DNA from: Marinihelvus sp942491555 | Lineage (GTDB): Bacteria; Pseudomonadota; Gammaproteobacteria; Xanthomonadales; SZUA-36 | Reading direction: 5' to 3' | Length of the DNA stretch: 64,000 bases | NCBI GenBank assembly: GCA_942491555.1 | Contig: CALOBN010000006.1 | Coordinates: forward strand, 62,001-126,000 | In this document: piece after piece, positions 36,993-45,575 of the stretch | How the letters are laid out: each line of letters begins with the position of its first letter | How positions within the stretch are numbered: the stretch's first letter is position 1 | Position numbers and translations under genes: made by a program | The notes under the pieces: generated by a model | What the model was told of the DNA's origin: nothing | Seen by the model: the letters and a program-made list of their open reading frames with translations, nothing else | Databases searched by the model: none

Positions 36993-37364
36993 TTATTTTC
37001 GCGAGTGCAACCCAATCATGTTGCCATCCGGATCCCTGATGATGGCGACAAAGCCATAGTCTCCCACCTGCATTCTCGCCCGTTCAACTGAACCGCCATG
37101 GTTTGCCGCGCGTTCGGCCTCCACGGCGCAGTCGACACAGCTGAAGTACACCATTGTGCCCCCCGGGCCCGAGGGTACGCCGGGCACTTTGATCAGTGCC
37201 CCGCCCGAACCGGTAGTCTCCGTGTCCATCGGAAAAGCCAGCATTTCGATGTCCGGCATGTCAAGCGGTTGAAGCGTGAGGCCCAGGACGTGCTCGTAAA
37301 AGTCCCTCGCTCTCGACATGTCCTGCACATAGATCTCGAACCAGCCAACCGGGTTGTTCTTCAT
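36993..37364 (-). CDS. VOC (glyoxalase/bleomycin-resistance fold) protein
   Basis: A 123-residue single-domain protein. FEIYVQDMSRARDFYEHVLGL at the start and GFVAIIRDPDGNMIGLHSR at the end are the classic first helix and last strand of the VOC fold, with the Asp-Pro-Asp-Gly-Asn loop. AAGGAG precedes ATG 37364 by 7 bases; the frame to 37487 is not supported. VOC proteins bind metals and do isomerisation, dioxygenation or resistance-type sequestration; substrate unknown. Confidence 0.85.
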   Translation of the reverse strand: MKNNPVGWFEIYVQDMSRARDFYEHVLGLTLQPLDMPDIEMLAFPMDTETTGSGGALIKVPGVPSGPGGTMVYFSCVDCAVEAERAANHGGSVERARMQVGDYGFVAIIRDPDGNMIGLHSRK

Positions 37365-37630
37365 CGCCGTTCTCCTTCGTCTGTCATAAGGGTTTGATTG
37401 ATTTAAGACTAGACCAGGCGGCGAGGCGTGTCCGGTCAACGGGTTTACGCTGATTTTCTTGCTTTGATCCAGAACACCCCAGTTCACTTTACTGTGCGGT
37501 TAAACGTTTTCGGGGTTAGCTGCATATAGATCACGAGCCCCGCAAGCCGGGTAAATTGATCCCGTGATCGGGCCACTGGGTTTCTTACCTTATCAGGGGC
37601 AACAGAGGCACTAACTGGCAGAGCGTGTGT
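37365..37630. other. Intergenic region with a 7-bp inverted repeat
   Basis: Contains the upstream region of the VOC gene and a GATCACG/CGTGATC inverted repeat (37529-37535 and 37563-37569). No coding sequence is visible. The repeat lies past the 3' end of the gene at 37631 and may help termination. Confidence 0.3.
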
Positions 37631-38098
37631 TTAACAAGGCTTGCAGAAAAGTGCTGCATCCTGCTCGCCGGGATGAACCCCGGAGAACTCAATTTTTGCG
37701 CCTGGAAACACAATGGATTCAATCGTCTCACGGCCCCCGGTATCTACCTTGAAAGTGGACTGAATGCCGTCTTCTGATTGGTAAACATTTCTCTCCCCGC
37801 TATTTCGGATCAGCATGTAACCCTGTAATGAAACCATGCTGACGAATTTCGGGTCCGGGTCTGTGAACGGGCCCCGGGTGCATTTTCCACCGGTTGTTAC
37901 CCATTTGGTGCAGGTTCCAAATTCGGCCAATTCATGGGTTTGGGGGGTGGCCGGCTGAGCCGGCCATTCAAACACCGCGTGATTGCCGTTGCCCCGATTG
38001 AAAACTGAGCCTTCAAACACATGTGGTGCTCCGGCAAAGGTGACTTTTATATTGGCACGATAAGGCGCAGTGAAATATTTCCCGGGTTTAGTGGACAT
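37631..38098 (-). CDS. Conserved-looking hypothetical protein
   Basis: A 155-residue, probably cytosolic protein starting STKPGKYFTAPYRANIKVTF, with five Cys, three of them at FGTCTKW, GKCTRG and FCKPC near the ends. No domain is recognised; it appears beta-rich. ATG 38098 has AGCAGGA upstream; the longer frame to 38170 is unlikely. It is divergent from the TPR gene at 38249, with 150 bases between. Function not proposed. Confidence 0.55.
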   Translation of the reverse strand: MSTKPGKYFTAPYRANIKVTFAGAPHVFEGSVFNRGNGNHAVFEWPAQPATPQTHELAEFGTCTKWVTTGGKCTRGPFTDPDPKFVSMVSLQGYMLIRNSGERNVYQSEDGIQSTFKVDTGGRETIESIVFPGAKIEFSGVHPGEQDAALFCKPC

Positions 38099-38206
38099 GA
38101 CGCGATCCTGCTCTTTTACCAAGTGACAGCAATTATGCCACCCGCTCAACGACCGCTGGAGCCGCGACATCCCCGGATTCCCCTGCCGGACGTTGGTCTG
38201 GGCCTG

Positions 38207-38240
38207 TCAATGAGTTACGCTAGCTTACGTCGATAAATTA
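38207..38240. promoter_or_regulatory. Conserved 34-base element, copy 1
   Basis: Contains GCTTACGTCGATAAATTA and ends 8 bases before ATG 38249. A second copy (52219-52252) matches at about 28 of 34 positions. Probably a promoter or binding site of unknown regulator. Confidence 0.45.
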
Positions 38241-38248
38241 GAAACCGC

Positions 38249-40219
38249 ATGATGCAACTTTTCTCGGAACTCAAGCGCCGAAACGTCTTCCGTGTGGCTG
38301 TCGCCTACACGGTCGTTGCGTGGGTGATCGTGCAGGTCGCCGACGTGGTGCTGGAAAACATTGGCGCGCCACCGTGGGTCATCCAGAGCCTGTTCCTATT
38401 GCTGGCGCTGGGTTTCGTGCTGGCAGTCGGTATATCCTGGGCTTACGAGATCACGCCTGATGGCTTGAAACGCGACGGCGATTTTGTGCCTGAAAAGTCG
38501 TTTCAGCACGAGATCGCCAAGCGTCTCGACATTATCACCATCTGCCTCCTGATCATTGCCATCGGCTTGCTGGTCAGCGACAGGCTTTGGGAACGATCAC
38601 CTGCTGGGAACGGCGACCAGGAATTGGTCGAGGTGACCGCGCTCGGAAGCGCCTCGCCATCGAGCAGCGAAATACAAGCGAATGAGGCACCGGAGGAGGT
38701 AGTAGACCAGTCCATTGCGGTGATGCCTTTTATCGCACTGACGGCGCAAGAAGATGATGCGTTTTTTGGTAAGGGTGTGGCAGAGGAATTGCTTAACTCG
38801 CTCGCGAAAATCCCCGAATTGAAAGTTGCAGCGCGGACTTCAGCGTTCGCGTTGGCGGACGAGGATCGCGACCTGCGCGAGGTTGGCGAAACCCTGAACG
38901 TAGCACACGTGCTGGAGGGCTCGATACGCCGCTCGGGCGATCGAATTCGCATTACCGCCCAGCTGATCCGCACCTCTGACGGATTCCATTTATGGTCGGA
39001 GACCTATGAGCGGGAATTCAACGAAATTTTCGCTATTCAGGATGAGATCGTCGGGGAATTATCCCGCGTCTTGCAGATTCGACTTGGGGTCGGCGCCGGT
39101 GCCGGGCGAGCGGCAAACCTGCAGGTGCTGCCGGAAGCCTATGAGTTGTACCTGCGCGGGCTCGACTACTGGTGGACACGATCGACAGAAGGTCACCGGG
39201 CACTGGCGATCCGGTCGTTCCTGCATGCCACCGAACTTGACCCGGAATTTGCCGATGCCTGGGCTGCCTATGCGGTCAGTATTGCCTTGAGCAACCCGAA
39301 TTACGCCCCGCACGTTGAGCCTGATCAGATCATTGAGCATGTTTCAGCGGCATTTAACCGCGCGCTTGAGCTCGACCCGGACAATGCCCGCGCCCTAGCC
39401 GGACTGGTCTACTTTCACATTTACCGAAAAATCGATATCACTGCGGCCAGCCAACACCTCAGTAAGGCACTTGCGGTTTCGGCGAACTCCGGCTTCACCC
39501 AGTATGCAGCGGCTCAGTATTACTTCATGGTCGGAGACGAAGCCAAGGCAATTCGCGCCATCAACAGGGCGCTGGTCGCTGATCCCCTGAACCAAACGTT
39601 GCAACGCATCGATTTCCAGCACGACTCAGCATTCGGGAATTTTGATCCGGAGGCACCAGCGCTCAAGGAGCTGGAAGCCTGCACCCAGACCGATTGTGGG
39701 CCCGGTGACTGGCTGATCGCCTGGTCGGCCATGGTGTCTGTCTTGCATTCGGGGGATGAACGGGAAATCCGTCGAATCAAGAATGTCTTTCAGGCCGTCT
39801 ATGAAGCCCTCGGCGGGGCCGGCGAGTTCAGCCGTGATGCCTACCAGTTCCTGCTGACCTATGCAGACACGGTGTTGGGGACTGACCCGGGCACCGCGTA
39901 CTGGGCAGAAACTGATTTTCAGTCTCTCGGTACGGTGGGTATTTTCGCCATGGACGCCAGTATTCTGGCCCAGATGGGGCGCAATGAGGATGCCATTGCG
40001 ATTCTCCAGGAACTGGCCAATACAGACCGCTTTTTCTCCAGTCGCGGAGTAAATTATGTGCTCTCACCAGGCCGGTTTGCGCTCCCCGACCAGATTCGCC
40101 GTGATCCCCGCTATCACCAGATCTGGACCCGGCCGGGCATGCCGGAAATCGAATTGGCACGCCGCAGCAATGGGCAGGAATACGGCTTGCCACTAGGCAT
40201 TGAAGCCGTCAGCCGGTAA
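38249..40219 (+). CDS. Membrane protein: TM - FlgO/TolB-like - TPR
   Basis: A 656-residue protein. The N-terminus (MQLFSELKRRNVFRVAVAYTVVAW) leads into two helices (about 18-35 and 43-66), a DUF-like linker (YEITPDGLKRDGDFVPE) and a third helix near 95-110. Residues 150-290 form the FlgO/TolB-like module (SIAVMPFIALTAQEDDAFFGKGVAEELLNSLAKI... FHLWSETYEREFNEIFAIQDEI). TPR helices fill the rest (DPEFADAWAAYAVSI, LELDPDNARALAGLV). In related proteins this architecture is joined to adenylate cyclases; here there is no cyclase. The output is unknown; it may be a sensor scaffold. A paralogue lies at 59287. It is preceded by a 34-base element shared with 52219-52252. Confidence 0.75.
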   Translation: MMQLFSELKRRNVFRVAVAYTVVAWVIVQVADVVLENIGAPPWVIQSLFLLLALGFVLAVGISWAYEITPDGLKRDGDFVPEKSFQHEIAKRLDIITICLLIIAIGLLVSDRLWERSPAGNGDQELVEVTALGSASPSSSEIQANEAPEEVVDQSIAVMPFIALTAQEDDAFFGKGVAEELLNSLAKIPELKVAARTSAFALADEDRDLREVGETLNVAHVLEGSIRRSGDRIRITAQLIRTSDGFHLWSETYEREFNEIFAIQDEIVGELSRVLQIRLGVGAGAGRAANLQVLPEAYELYLRGLDYWWTRSTEGHRALAIRSFLHATELDPEFADAWAAYAVSIALSNPNYAPHVEPDQIIEHVSAAFNRALELDPDNARALAGLVYFHIYRKIDITAASQHLSKALAVSANSGFTQYAAAQYYFMVGDEAKAIRAINRALVADPLNQTLQRIDFQHDSAFGNFDPEAPALKELEACTQTDCGPGDWLIAWSAMVSVLHSGDEREIRRIKNVFQAVYEALGGAGEFSRDAYQFLLTYADTVLGTDPGTAYWAETDFQSLGTVGIFAMDASILAQMGRNEDAIAILQELANTDRFFSSRGVNYVLSPGRFALPDQIRRDPRYHQIWTRPGMPEIELARRSNGQEYGLPLGIEAVSR

Positions 40220-40247
40220 GCAAATGAGTCAAACGCACGCCTGAAAA

Positions 40248-41348
40248 TCAGCTTTCGGGCGGGTGTTGGACAAAATTCCTGGTTTCAAAAGCTTCCGGGT
40301 CAGGGTGGCCGACAAATACGGCGTAGACCAGCGATTGACGGACTTTACTCAGACCAAGCAAGGCTCGCGCTGCACTGTCGGACACGGCACCGGTGGGCGC
40401 TGATGCCAGTCCGTGTTCAGTCGCAGCCAGCAATATGTTCTGTGCGATATGCCCGGCTTCCATTAACACCACCCGGTACGCATTCGGGTGCGAATACTTC
40501 CACATCGAGCGGTCGAAATTTGCGACCAGGAAAATGCCAAAAGCCGCGCCCTCCGTCCAATCCTGTTCAGCGAACAATTGGGTGGTGGAGATACCAGGCG
40601 TCGGGTTGACCAGGCCCAGGGAATGATCAAGTGCCGAGTAATGGTAGATACCCGGCTGCAGTTCGGCGACATTCCGAACGTAGATAAAACCCTCGAAAGG
40701 ATTTCTGGCGCCGCCTGAAGGCGTCATGGTCAATGGCAAATGCGGGTCTTCCGCTGCCAGTTGCGTGTTCAGAAACCCGGTAACGCCAAGGCCCGCAAAA
40801 AGGCAGTCACGCAGGACATTGGCAGATACCGGTTCGGCGGAAAAACTGCGCACACTGCGCCGACGTCGCATGGTGGCAAACAGGCCCTCATCCAGATCGG
40901 GCCGGCTCATCGGCATCACATGCTCAAGTCCCTCATTGGTCGTCAACAGGGGGATCGGCGGTTTACTGGCCGTGACATACTGAAGCCACTGGGCCGACTG
41001 CGCCGGGTCCATCCAGGGCGGATCCTGGATACCAAAATGATACAGCCCGGCCGTCGCTTCCCATGCCCAGGTGGCCTCATACTCCTGGTCTGTCGTCGCT
41101 TCAGTGGAGTGTTCGACAAGCAACCAGCCCTGCTCGGTCATCCCGCGCAAGTACGATTCGATCACTGCAGGTGCAGTACCCGGGTACAAGGCACAGAAAG
41201 CCTCCGGTGTCATCCAGCTGTCGGCCTTTGCCAGCATATCGAGGGCAAAAGCATCCACCGGGACCTGCTGGTGGGTCATGAAGTTTCGCGCGGTCGGGGT
41301 CGTACCCGTAAAGGTGACGACCAACGTCCGCGCTCTGCGTAAGCGCAT
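40248..41348 (-). CDS. SagB-type flavin-dependent dehydrogenase (RiPP tailoring)
   Basis: A 366-residue protein. After a SagB-like N-terminus (residues 1-140, with RARTLVVTF and ARNFMTHQQVPVDAFALDML) comes a nitroreductase fold: RRRRSVRSFSAEPVSANVLRDCLFAGLGVTGF, LTMTPSGGARNPFEGFIYVR, GIYHYSALDHSLGLV, VLMEAGHIAQNILLAATEHGLASAPTGAV. SagB-type enzymes use FMN to oxidise azolines to azoles in TOMM peptides or to alter other RiPP residues. No YcaO cyclodehydratase is in this window, so azoline oxidation is not implied. Last gene of the 45545-40248 minus-strand cluster, 22 bases after the repeat protein's stop. It probably acts on the repeat-protein product (inference). Confidence 0.82.
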   Translation of the reverse strand: MRLRRARTLVVTFTGTTPTARNFMTHQQVPVDAFALDMLAKADSWMTPEAFCALYPGTAPAVIESYLRGMTEQGWLLVEHSTEATTDQEYEATWAWEATAGLYHFGIQDPPWMDPAQSAQWLQYVTASKPPIPLLTTNEGLEHVMPMSRPDLDEGLFATMRRRRSVRSFSAEPVSANVLRDCLFAGLGVTGFLNTQLAAEDPHLPLTMTPSGGARNPFEGFIYVRNVAELQPGIYHYSALDHSLGLVNPTPGISTTQLFAEQDWTEGAAFGIFLVANFDRSMWKYSHPNAYRVVLMEAGHIAQNILLAATEHGLASAPTGAVSDSAARALLGLSKVRQSLVYAVFVGHPDPEAFETRNFVQHPPES

Positions 41349-41370
41349 TGCTTCTAAACGTCGCGGCTAT

Positions 41371-42210
41371 TCAGGGCTCATCACCATCACTGGGGGCAGC
41401 GATAAACGGACTGGCCGGAGCCGCCATAAAGGGGCTGGCCGATGCGGCCATGAATGGGCTCGCAGATGCCGCCATGAACGGACTGGCCGATGCAGCCATA
41501 AACGGGCTCGCAGAAGCTGCCATAAATGGACTCGCGGACGCGGCCATAAACGGACTTGCGGATGCCGCCATGAACGGGCTCGCGGACGCGGCCATAAAGG
41601 GACTGGCAGACGCTGCCATAAACGGGCTCGCGGATGCCGCCATAAAGGGACTCGCCGACGCTGCCATAAACGGACTCGCGGATGCCGCCATGAACGGGCT
41701 CGCGGACGCGGCCATGAATGGGCTGGCTGATGCCGCCATAAACGGGCTCGCCGCCCCACCCTGTGCGGCCATAAACGGGCTCGCAGCTGCACCCTGAAAC
41801 GGCGCGGCCATGAATGGACTGGCAGCAGCCCCCTGGAACGGCGCGGCCATAAACGGGCTGGCGGCTGCTCCCTGGAATGGTGCGGCCATAAACGGACTCG
41901 CGGCTGCACCCTGGAATGGCGCGGCCATAAACGGACTGGCAGCCGCACCAGTCGTCATGCCCTGGCCGCCACCTGCGGGCGCATGGGCTGCCGAGGCAAT
42001 CGCCAACATTTGTTGGCCGATGGCGGCCAATGAAGCGGGGTCGATTTCTTCCAGGTCTGCTTTATCCCACGCGTCTTTTAGCGCTGTGAGAAAACCTTTA
42101 TATGCTTTGTCGCTCGGCTCCCTCGCGGCTTCAAAGTAATCCGTACAGGCCTCATTGAAGTCTTCCAGGGGTTTCTGGTGGTGTTCATGCTTGCTCTTTT
42201 TAGCGGACAT
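41371..42210 (-). CDS. SPFMAA-repeat protein, candidate multi-core RiPP precursor
   Basis: A 279-residue protein. Residues 1-90 are a charged helical leader (SAKKSKHEHHQKPLEDF, AREPSDKAYKGFLTALKDAW) without signal peptide or known domain. Residues 91-273 are 20 near-identical units: four of 13 residues (ASPFMAAPFQGAA), one ASPFMAAQGGA, thirteen ASPFMAAS, one ASPFMAAP, and a last variant ASPFIAAP. It ends SDGDEP. AGGAGG stands 8-10 bases before ATG 42210, so this strand is the coding one, although the complement is also open. Each unit has one Pro, suited to the adjacent prolyl-oligopeptidase-like enzyme. No homologous family known to me; the precursor role is inferred from neighbours. Confidence 0.75.
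   Translation of the reverse strand: MSAKKSKHEHHQKPLEDFNEACTDYFEAAREPSDKAYKGFLTALKDAWDKADLEEIDPASLAAIGQQMLAIASAAHAPAGGGQGMTTGAAASPFMAAPFQGAAASPFMAAPFQGAAASPFMAAPFQGAAASPFMAAPFQGAAASPFMAAQGGAASPFMAASASPFMAASASPFMAASASPFMAASASPFMAASASPFMAASASPFMAASASPFMAASASPFMAASASPFMAASASPFMAASASPFMAASASPFMAASASPFMAAPASPFIAAPSDGDEP
41392..41940 (-). repeat. Tandem repeats encoding SPFMAA units
   Basis: Twenty units: mainly 24-base (8 residues), with four 39-base (13 residues) and one 33-base near the 5' end of the gene. The copies differ mostly at third codon positions, so protein sequence is kept more strictly than DNA, which points to selection on the peptide. Confidence 0.9.
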
Positions 42211-42286
42211 AACTACTTCCTCCTGTATTCCATGATATTCACGTGGTCATTGGGCAATATTCAGCCCGCTCTGATACTGGGTACGC

Positions 42287-44557
42287 CTACTTATCGCCCA
42301 GAGTCTGGTCGAAATATGCTTTGATGCGTCCCCAGGTTCTTGCGGGGCTCTGGCCCATGCCAAAAAATGACATATGCACCTGATTTGGGTAGAGCATCAT
42401 GCGAAAACGTTTGTTCTGAATCACTAACTCATCAATCAACTGAATGGAGTGTTGCAAGTGAACATTGGGATCATTGCCACCATGCAGCATGAGTAACTTC
42501 TGTTCGTCCAACAGGTTTTCCGCGTACTGCGGGAGGGCGGTTTCTTTATACCCTTCCGCGTTTTGTACCGGTAAGTCCATGTAGCGTTCAGTATAGACGC
42601 AGTCATACTCCCGCCAGTTGGTGACCGGTGCATAGCAGAGCCCGGACCGGAATGTGTCAGCTGCCCGCAGCATGGCATTGAGCGTCATGAAACCGCCAAA
42701 GCTTCCGCCAAGAATGCCGATGTGCTTCGGGTCTACCCAGTCCAGACTTTTCAGATATTTGACCCCTTCCAATTGGTCCTGAAGTTCCACGTGACCGAGG
42801 CGCCGGTGGATAGGGGTCTCCCAGTCATGTCCGCGGGGTGCGGCATTCGATCCGCGATTGTCCAGTGAGAACACGCCGTAGCCATTTTGCGCCATCATCT
42901 GCAGCCACAATTCCGGCACCGGTCGCCAATAGTTGAGCACATTGCGGGCCAGTCCGAACCCGCCGGGTAGCGGCCCGCCATAGATGTAGACAATGACCGG
43001 GTACTTTTCACCGGCCTTACGGTTGGCCGGTTCCAGCAGCTTGGCATGCAGCGGCATGTCATCCGAAGGGATGCCCAGTGGCGCTGCAGGTATGGAAAGG
43101 TATTCAAACTGGCGCAAGCCATAAGAGGCCAGTTCCGTACAGGGGTTGTCCTCGACCGAAGCGACTTTCTCTCCATTGATCAGATACAGATCGAGGCGCG
43201 GCGGGCGGATGGCCGTGGAGTTATGGTCGCCGTAGTATTTGAAATTCGGGCACAGGTGGGTGAAATGTGATGTTCCTGCAGCGGTCAAAAGAATCGCCTC
43301 GCCGGCCTGATACTGACCTTCGTGTTCACGCCAGGTAACGCGCTTTAAGTGTGCTTCTGTGTAGGGGTCAGGCCACACCAGGTAGTAGACCGCGCAACCC
43401 TTTTCATCCAGGGCTTCCACCGCAACACTGGCTTCTGCTTCGGATGTGAGTTGCAGTAGTTGAGTACCGTCAATGTCATACAGGTAGAGCTGACGGTAGG
43501 AATCCCGCTCAGAAGACCACAAAAACCTTCTTCCATCTGCAAAAAAGTGCAGATCATCGACCACGTTAACCCAGCAAGGGTCTGTTTCGGTCAGGATGGT
43601 TTGGGTCGCCCCGGTCCGGCTGTCTGCCAGCACCAGGCATAATTCGGTTTGTTCGCGGTTCAGCATCTGCAGCAGCAGGTGCCGTGAGTCCGGCAGCCAT
43701 TTCACCCGGGCCAGGTACCACCCGCGCCAGGCGCTGGTATCCATCCAGCGGTAACCACTGGCACTCACTACTTTCAGACCCATTGCAGGAATCGGGTCTC
43801 CGGGCTGGGGGAAGCGTTCGGGCGTGTTCTGACCATGGCCCGACATCAGGTTTGAAACCCAAAACAGCGGTACCTCTTTTTCATCCGTCTGCAAAAAGGC
43901 AACCTGGCTGGAATCAGGGGACCACCAGTGCCCCGAATCGACCAGCAAATCACCCATGGTGTCAGGGGTCGCGCTGCGCAGCGCTTCCGTGCTGCCCGAA
44001 GTGAGGGGGTACTCAACGGACGTTGCAAGATCGATCATGTACAGGTCCCAACCCCGCACAAAGGTAAGGAAACTGCCGTTGGGCGATATTCTGCAATCGC
44101 GAATTGGCGCGGGATTCTGCGTAACAGAAACCAATTGGTCGGTCTGCAGATCGAGAAATGCCGGAGTTGCCCCGGATGCGCTCAGGAGCAGTTTCTTGCC
44201 ATCAGGTGTCCATTGATAAGCGAAATTACCTGCCGATTGGACACGTCTGGTGCGCCAATCGCGCATCGCTTTCCTGGGATGCCTTGCCGGATCGGCTTCG
44301 TCCTCTGTGTTGCCGTATTGCCGCAGTCGCGCAAAATCAAATAGCAGACGGCCGGTGCCATCGGCGACATCATAACCCCACAGCTCATTGTTTTTGCCGG
44401 CACTGCGGACATAGCTCATGGTCGCGCCGTCCGGACTCCAGCCAATCTCACCCATGGCGACACCACTCAGGTTGGGCTCGTCGTAAATCCGGTTAACATC
44501 AAGGATCTTTGTTTGCGCAGTTTGCAAACTGTTCTGATCGTTAGGGGTTTTGGCCAT
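42287..44557 (-). CDS. S9-family prolyl oligopeptidase-like serine peptidase (DPP4 subgroup)
   Basis: A 756-residue protein with no signal peptide, hence cytosolic. Residues 1-450 form an eight-bladed propeller-like N-terminal domain (GWSPDGATMSYVRS, YQWTPDGKKLLLS), and residues 480-756 an alpha/beta hydrolase with YGVFSLDNRGS, nucleophile elbow GGSFGGF (usually GxSxGG), Asp in HGGNDPNV and His in YPNQVHMSF. S9 enzymes cleave after Pro in small peptides, and POP-type members macrocyclise fungal borosins and other RiPPs. It lies 14 bases after the methyltransferase stop and 76 before the repeat gene, so it is a likely processing peptidase of this cluster (inference). Confidence 0.85.
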   Translation of the reverse strand: MAKTPNDQNSLQTAQTKILDVNRIYDEPNLSGVAMGEIGWSPDGATMSYVRSAGKNNELWGYDVADGTGRLLFDFARLRQYGNTEDEADPARHPRKAMRDWRTRRVQSAGNFAYQWTPDGKKLLLSASGATPAFLDLQTDQLVSVTQNPAPIRDCRISPNGSFLTFVRGWDLYMIDLATSVEYPLTSGSTEALRSATPDTMGDLLVDSGHWWSPDSSQVAFLQTDEKEVPLFWVSNLMSGHGQNTPERFPQPGDPIPAMGLKVVSASGYRWMDTSAWRGWYLARVKWLPDSRHLLLQMLNREQTELCLVLADSRTGATQTILTETDPCWVNVVDDLHFFADGRRFLWSSERDSYRQLYLYDIDGTQLLQLTSEAEASVAVEALDEKGCAVYYLVWPDPYTEAHLKRVTWREHEGQYQAGEAILLTAAGTSHFTHLCPNFKYYGDHNSTAIRPPRLDLYLINGEKVASVEDNPCTELASYGLRQFEYLSIPAAPLGIPSDDMPLHAKLLEPANRKAGEKYPVIVYIYGGPLPGGFGLARNVLNYWRPVPELWLQMMAQNGYGVFSLDNRGSNAAPRGHDWETPIHRRLGHVELQDQLEGVKYLKSLDWVDPKHIGILGGSFGGFMTLNAMLRAADTFRSGLCYAPVTNWREYDCVYTERYMDLPVQNAEGYKETALPQYAENLLDEQKLLMLHGGNDPNVHLQHSIQLIDELVIQNKRFRMMLYPNQVHMSFFGMGQSPARTWGRIKAYFDQTLGDK

Positions 44558-44571
44558 GGTTCGGATATTCC

Positions 44572-45351
44572 TTAAGTGGTCATGCCCAATTCATGACGGG
44601 TTGCCATGTCCGGTTGTGGCTGCATGGTGGGAGGCACATACATGGTGGAATTGGGCGTTGGCGCGCCCTGCGGCAGCAAGTGCAAGGGGCCGGAGACGAT
44701 CAGGGGCTTCACACCCGGAAATTGCGGCGCCTCGTACAAAGACACAACATGGTGCGGGCCATAGTAGGCCATCAATTTGCGGGTCAGTTGCTCAAGTCCG
44801 CGAATCTCGTAGTTATAGGCTTTGTAGGTGGCGTCGCCAAGGCCCCCGATCTGCCAGAGGATCAAGTGAGCCGCTGGATCGACATTGCGGTTGTTGATCA
44901 GGAAATCGGTGGCTTCATATGAGAGACAGCCACCAAATTCGTCCACGCCCAGGTCCGCAAACATGCAATCTGCCGCGGATACCGCCGGCAACATCGCCGC
45001 TTTAATCCCCTCGGCCCGCGCCCGGCGCACAACTTCGTGCGTGGGAATGGTCAGAACGCCAGGGTGGCCGTAAACCGCAACACAGACTTTAAGGCCCTGA
45101 CGCAGGTAAGCCATGGTTTTGTCGACAATCTCGCGGTAAGTCCGGGCGCGCGGCTTGTTTTCGCCGTAACAGCTCAGCAAAGACTCGGCCCCGTCAGGAT
45201 TAAGCGAGTGGATAACGTCCTGGGCCACCGGGTCTACGGTGATGTAGAGAACTTTGTCCGCGGCCCGAATCCAGGCAATCGTTTCAATCGTCATCTGACC
45301 CGTTGCCCGAATACCGGTGCCGACCACAATCAGTTGCTCATCATTCATCAT
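44572..45351 (-). CDS. Borosin-type peptide backbone N-methyltransferase (TP-methylase fold)
   Basis: A 259-residue SAM-dependent enzyme of the tetrapyrrole-methylase superfamily. It is closest to fungal OphMA and bacterial SonM, borosin alpha-N-methyltransferases that methylate backbone amides of a precursor's core. Matching signatures: CYGENKPRARTY (Arg68 and Tyr72 align with the catalytic Arg and Tyr of OphMA), VYGHPGVL, MLPAVSAADCMFADLGVDEFGGCLSYEATDFL and ILWQIGG. Unlike OphMA it is a stand-alone (split) enzyme; its start ATG overlaps the stop of the small precursor-like gene (ATGA). Expected action: iterative N-methylation of a bound precursor, from the C-terminal side. Confidence 0.85.
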   Translation of the reverse strand: MMNDEQLIVVGTGIRATGQMTIETIAWIRAADKVLYITVDPVAQDVIHSLNPDGAESLLSCYGENKPRARTYREIVDKTMAYLRQGLKVCVAVYGHPGVLTIPTHEVVRRARAEGIKAAMLPAVSAADCMFADLGVDEFGGCLSYEATDFLINNRNVDPAAHLILWQIGGLGDATYKAYNYEIRGLEQLTRKLMAYYGPHHVVSLYEAPQFPGVKPLIVSGPLHLLPQGAPTPNSTMYVPPTMQPQPDMATRHELGMTT

Positions 45352-45545
45352 GCTTTGCCCTCCCCATTCGGGGTGTTCTGCAAGGCGGTATAAATCCGAT
45401 TCTGGTCGCCGCTGAAAAGCACCTCGCAGTCCTCCCGGGTCAGGCCGGCTTTCTTTGCCGCTGCCTGCGGGTCAGATACAAATGCGCTGTATAAATCAGG
45501 GTCTATTGCCAGCTGTGAGAGGTAGGACTTCAGGTTTGCAGGCAT
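45348..45545 (-). CDS. SonA-like borosin precursor or binding-domain protein
   Basis: A 65-residue protein: NLKSYLSQLAIDPDLYSAFV, then DPQAAAKKAGLTREDCEVLFSGDQNRIYTAL. This pattern (a helical domain followed by KAGLT...VLFSGD) matches the borosin-binding domain of Shewanella SonA (GLTDEQINAVMTGD). The C-terminal NTPNGEGKA is short and lacks the usual hydrophobic core, so this may be a binding partner rather than the final product. The start at 45545 is chosen because an upstream frame to 45590 would run over the -10 element. Stop overlaps the methyltransferase start. First gene of the cluster. Confidence 0.7.
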   Translation of the reverse strand: MPANLKSYLSQLAIDPDLYSAFVSDPQAAAKKAGLTREDCEVLFSGDQNRIYTALQNTPNGEGKA

Positions 45546-45575
45546 CTCAATCCACAAGCGGGTCAGTAGCGGTCT

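Noticed and set aside
41348..41797. Plus-strand open frame made of INGLADAA-like repeats opposite the SPFMAA gene
   Set aside because: It has no ribosome site and lies within the repeat DNA, whose 24-base period leaves several frames open; the minus-strand gene has AGGAGG and fits the cluster direction.
41371..42210. CRISPR-like array or microsatellite in the repeat DNA
   Set aside because: The units are contiguous with no spacers and keep a protein sequence with synonymous changes.
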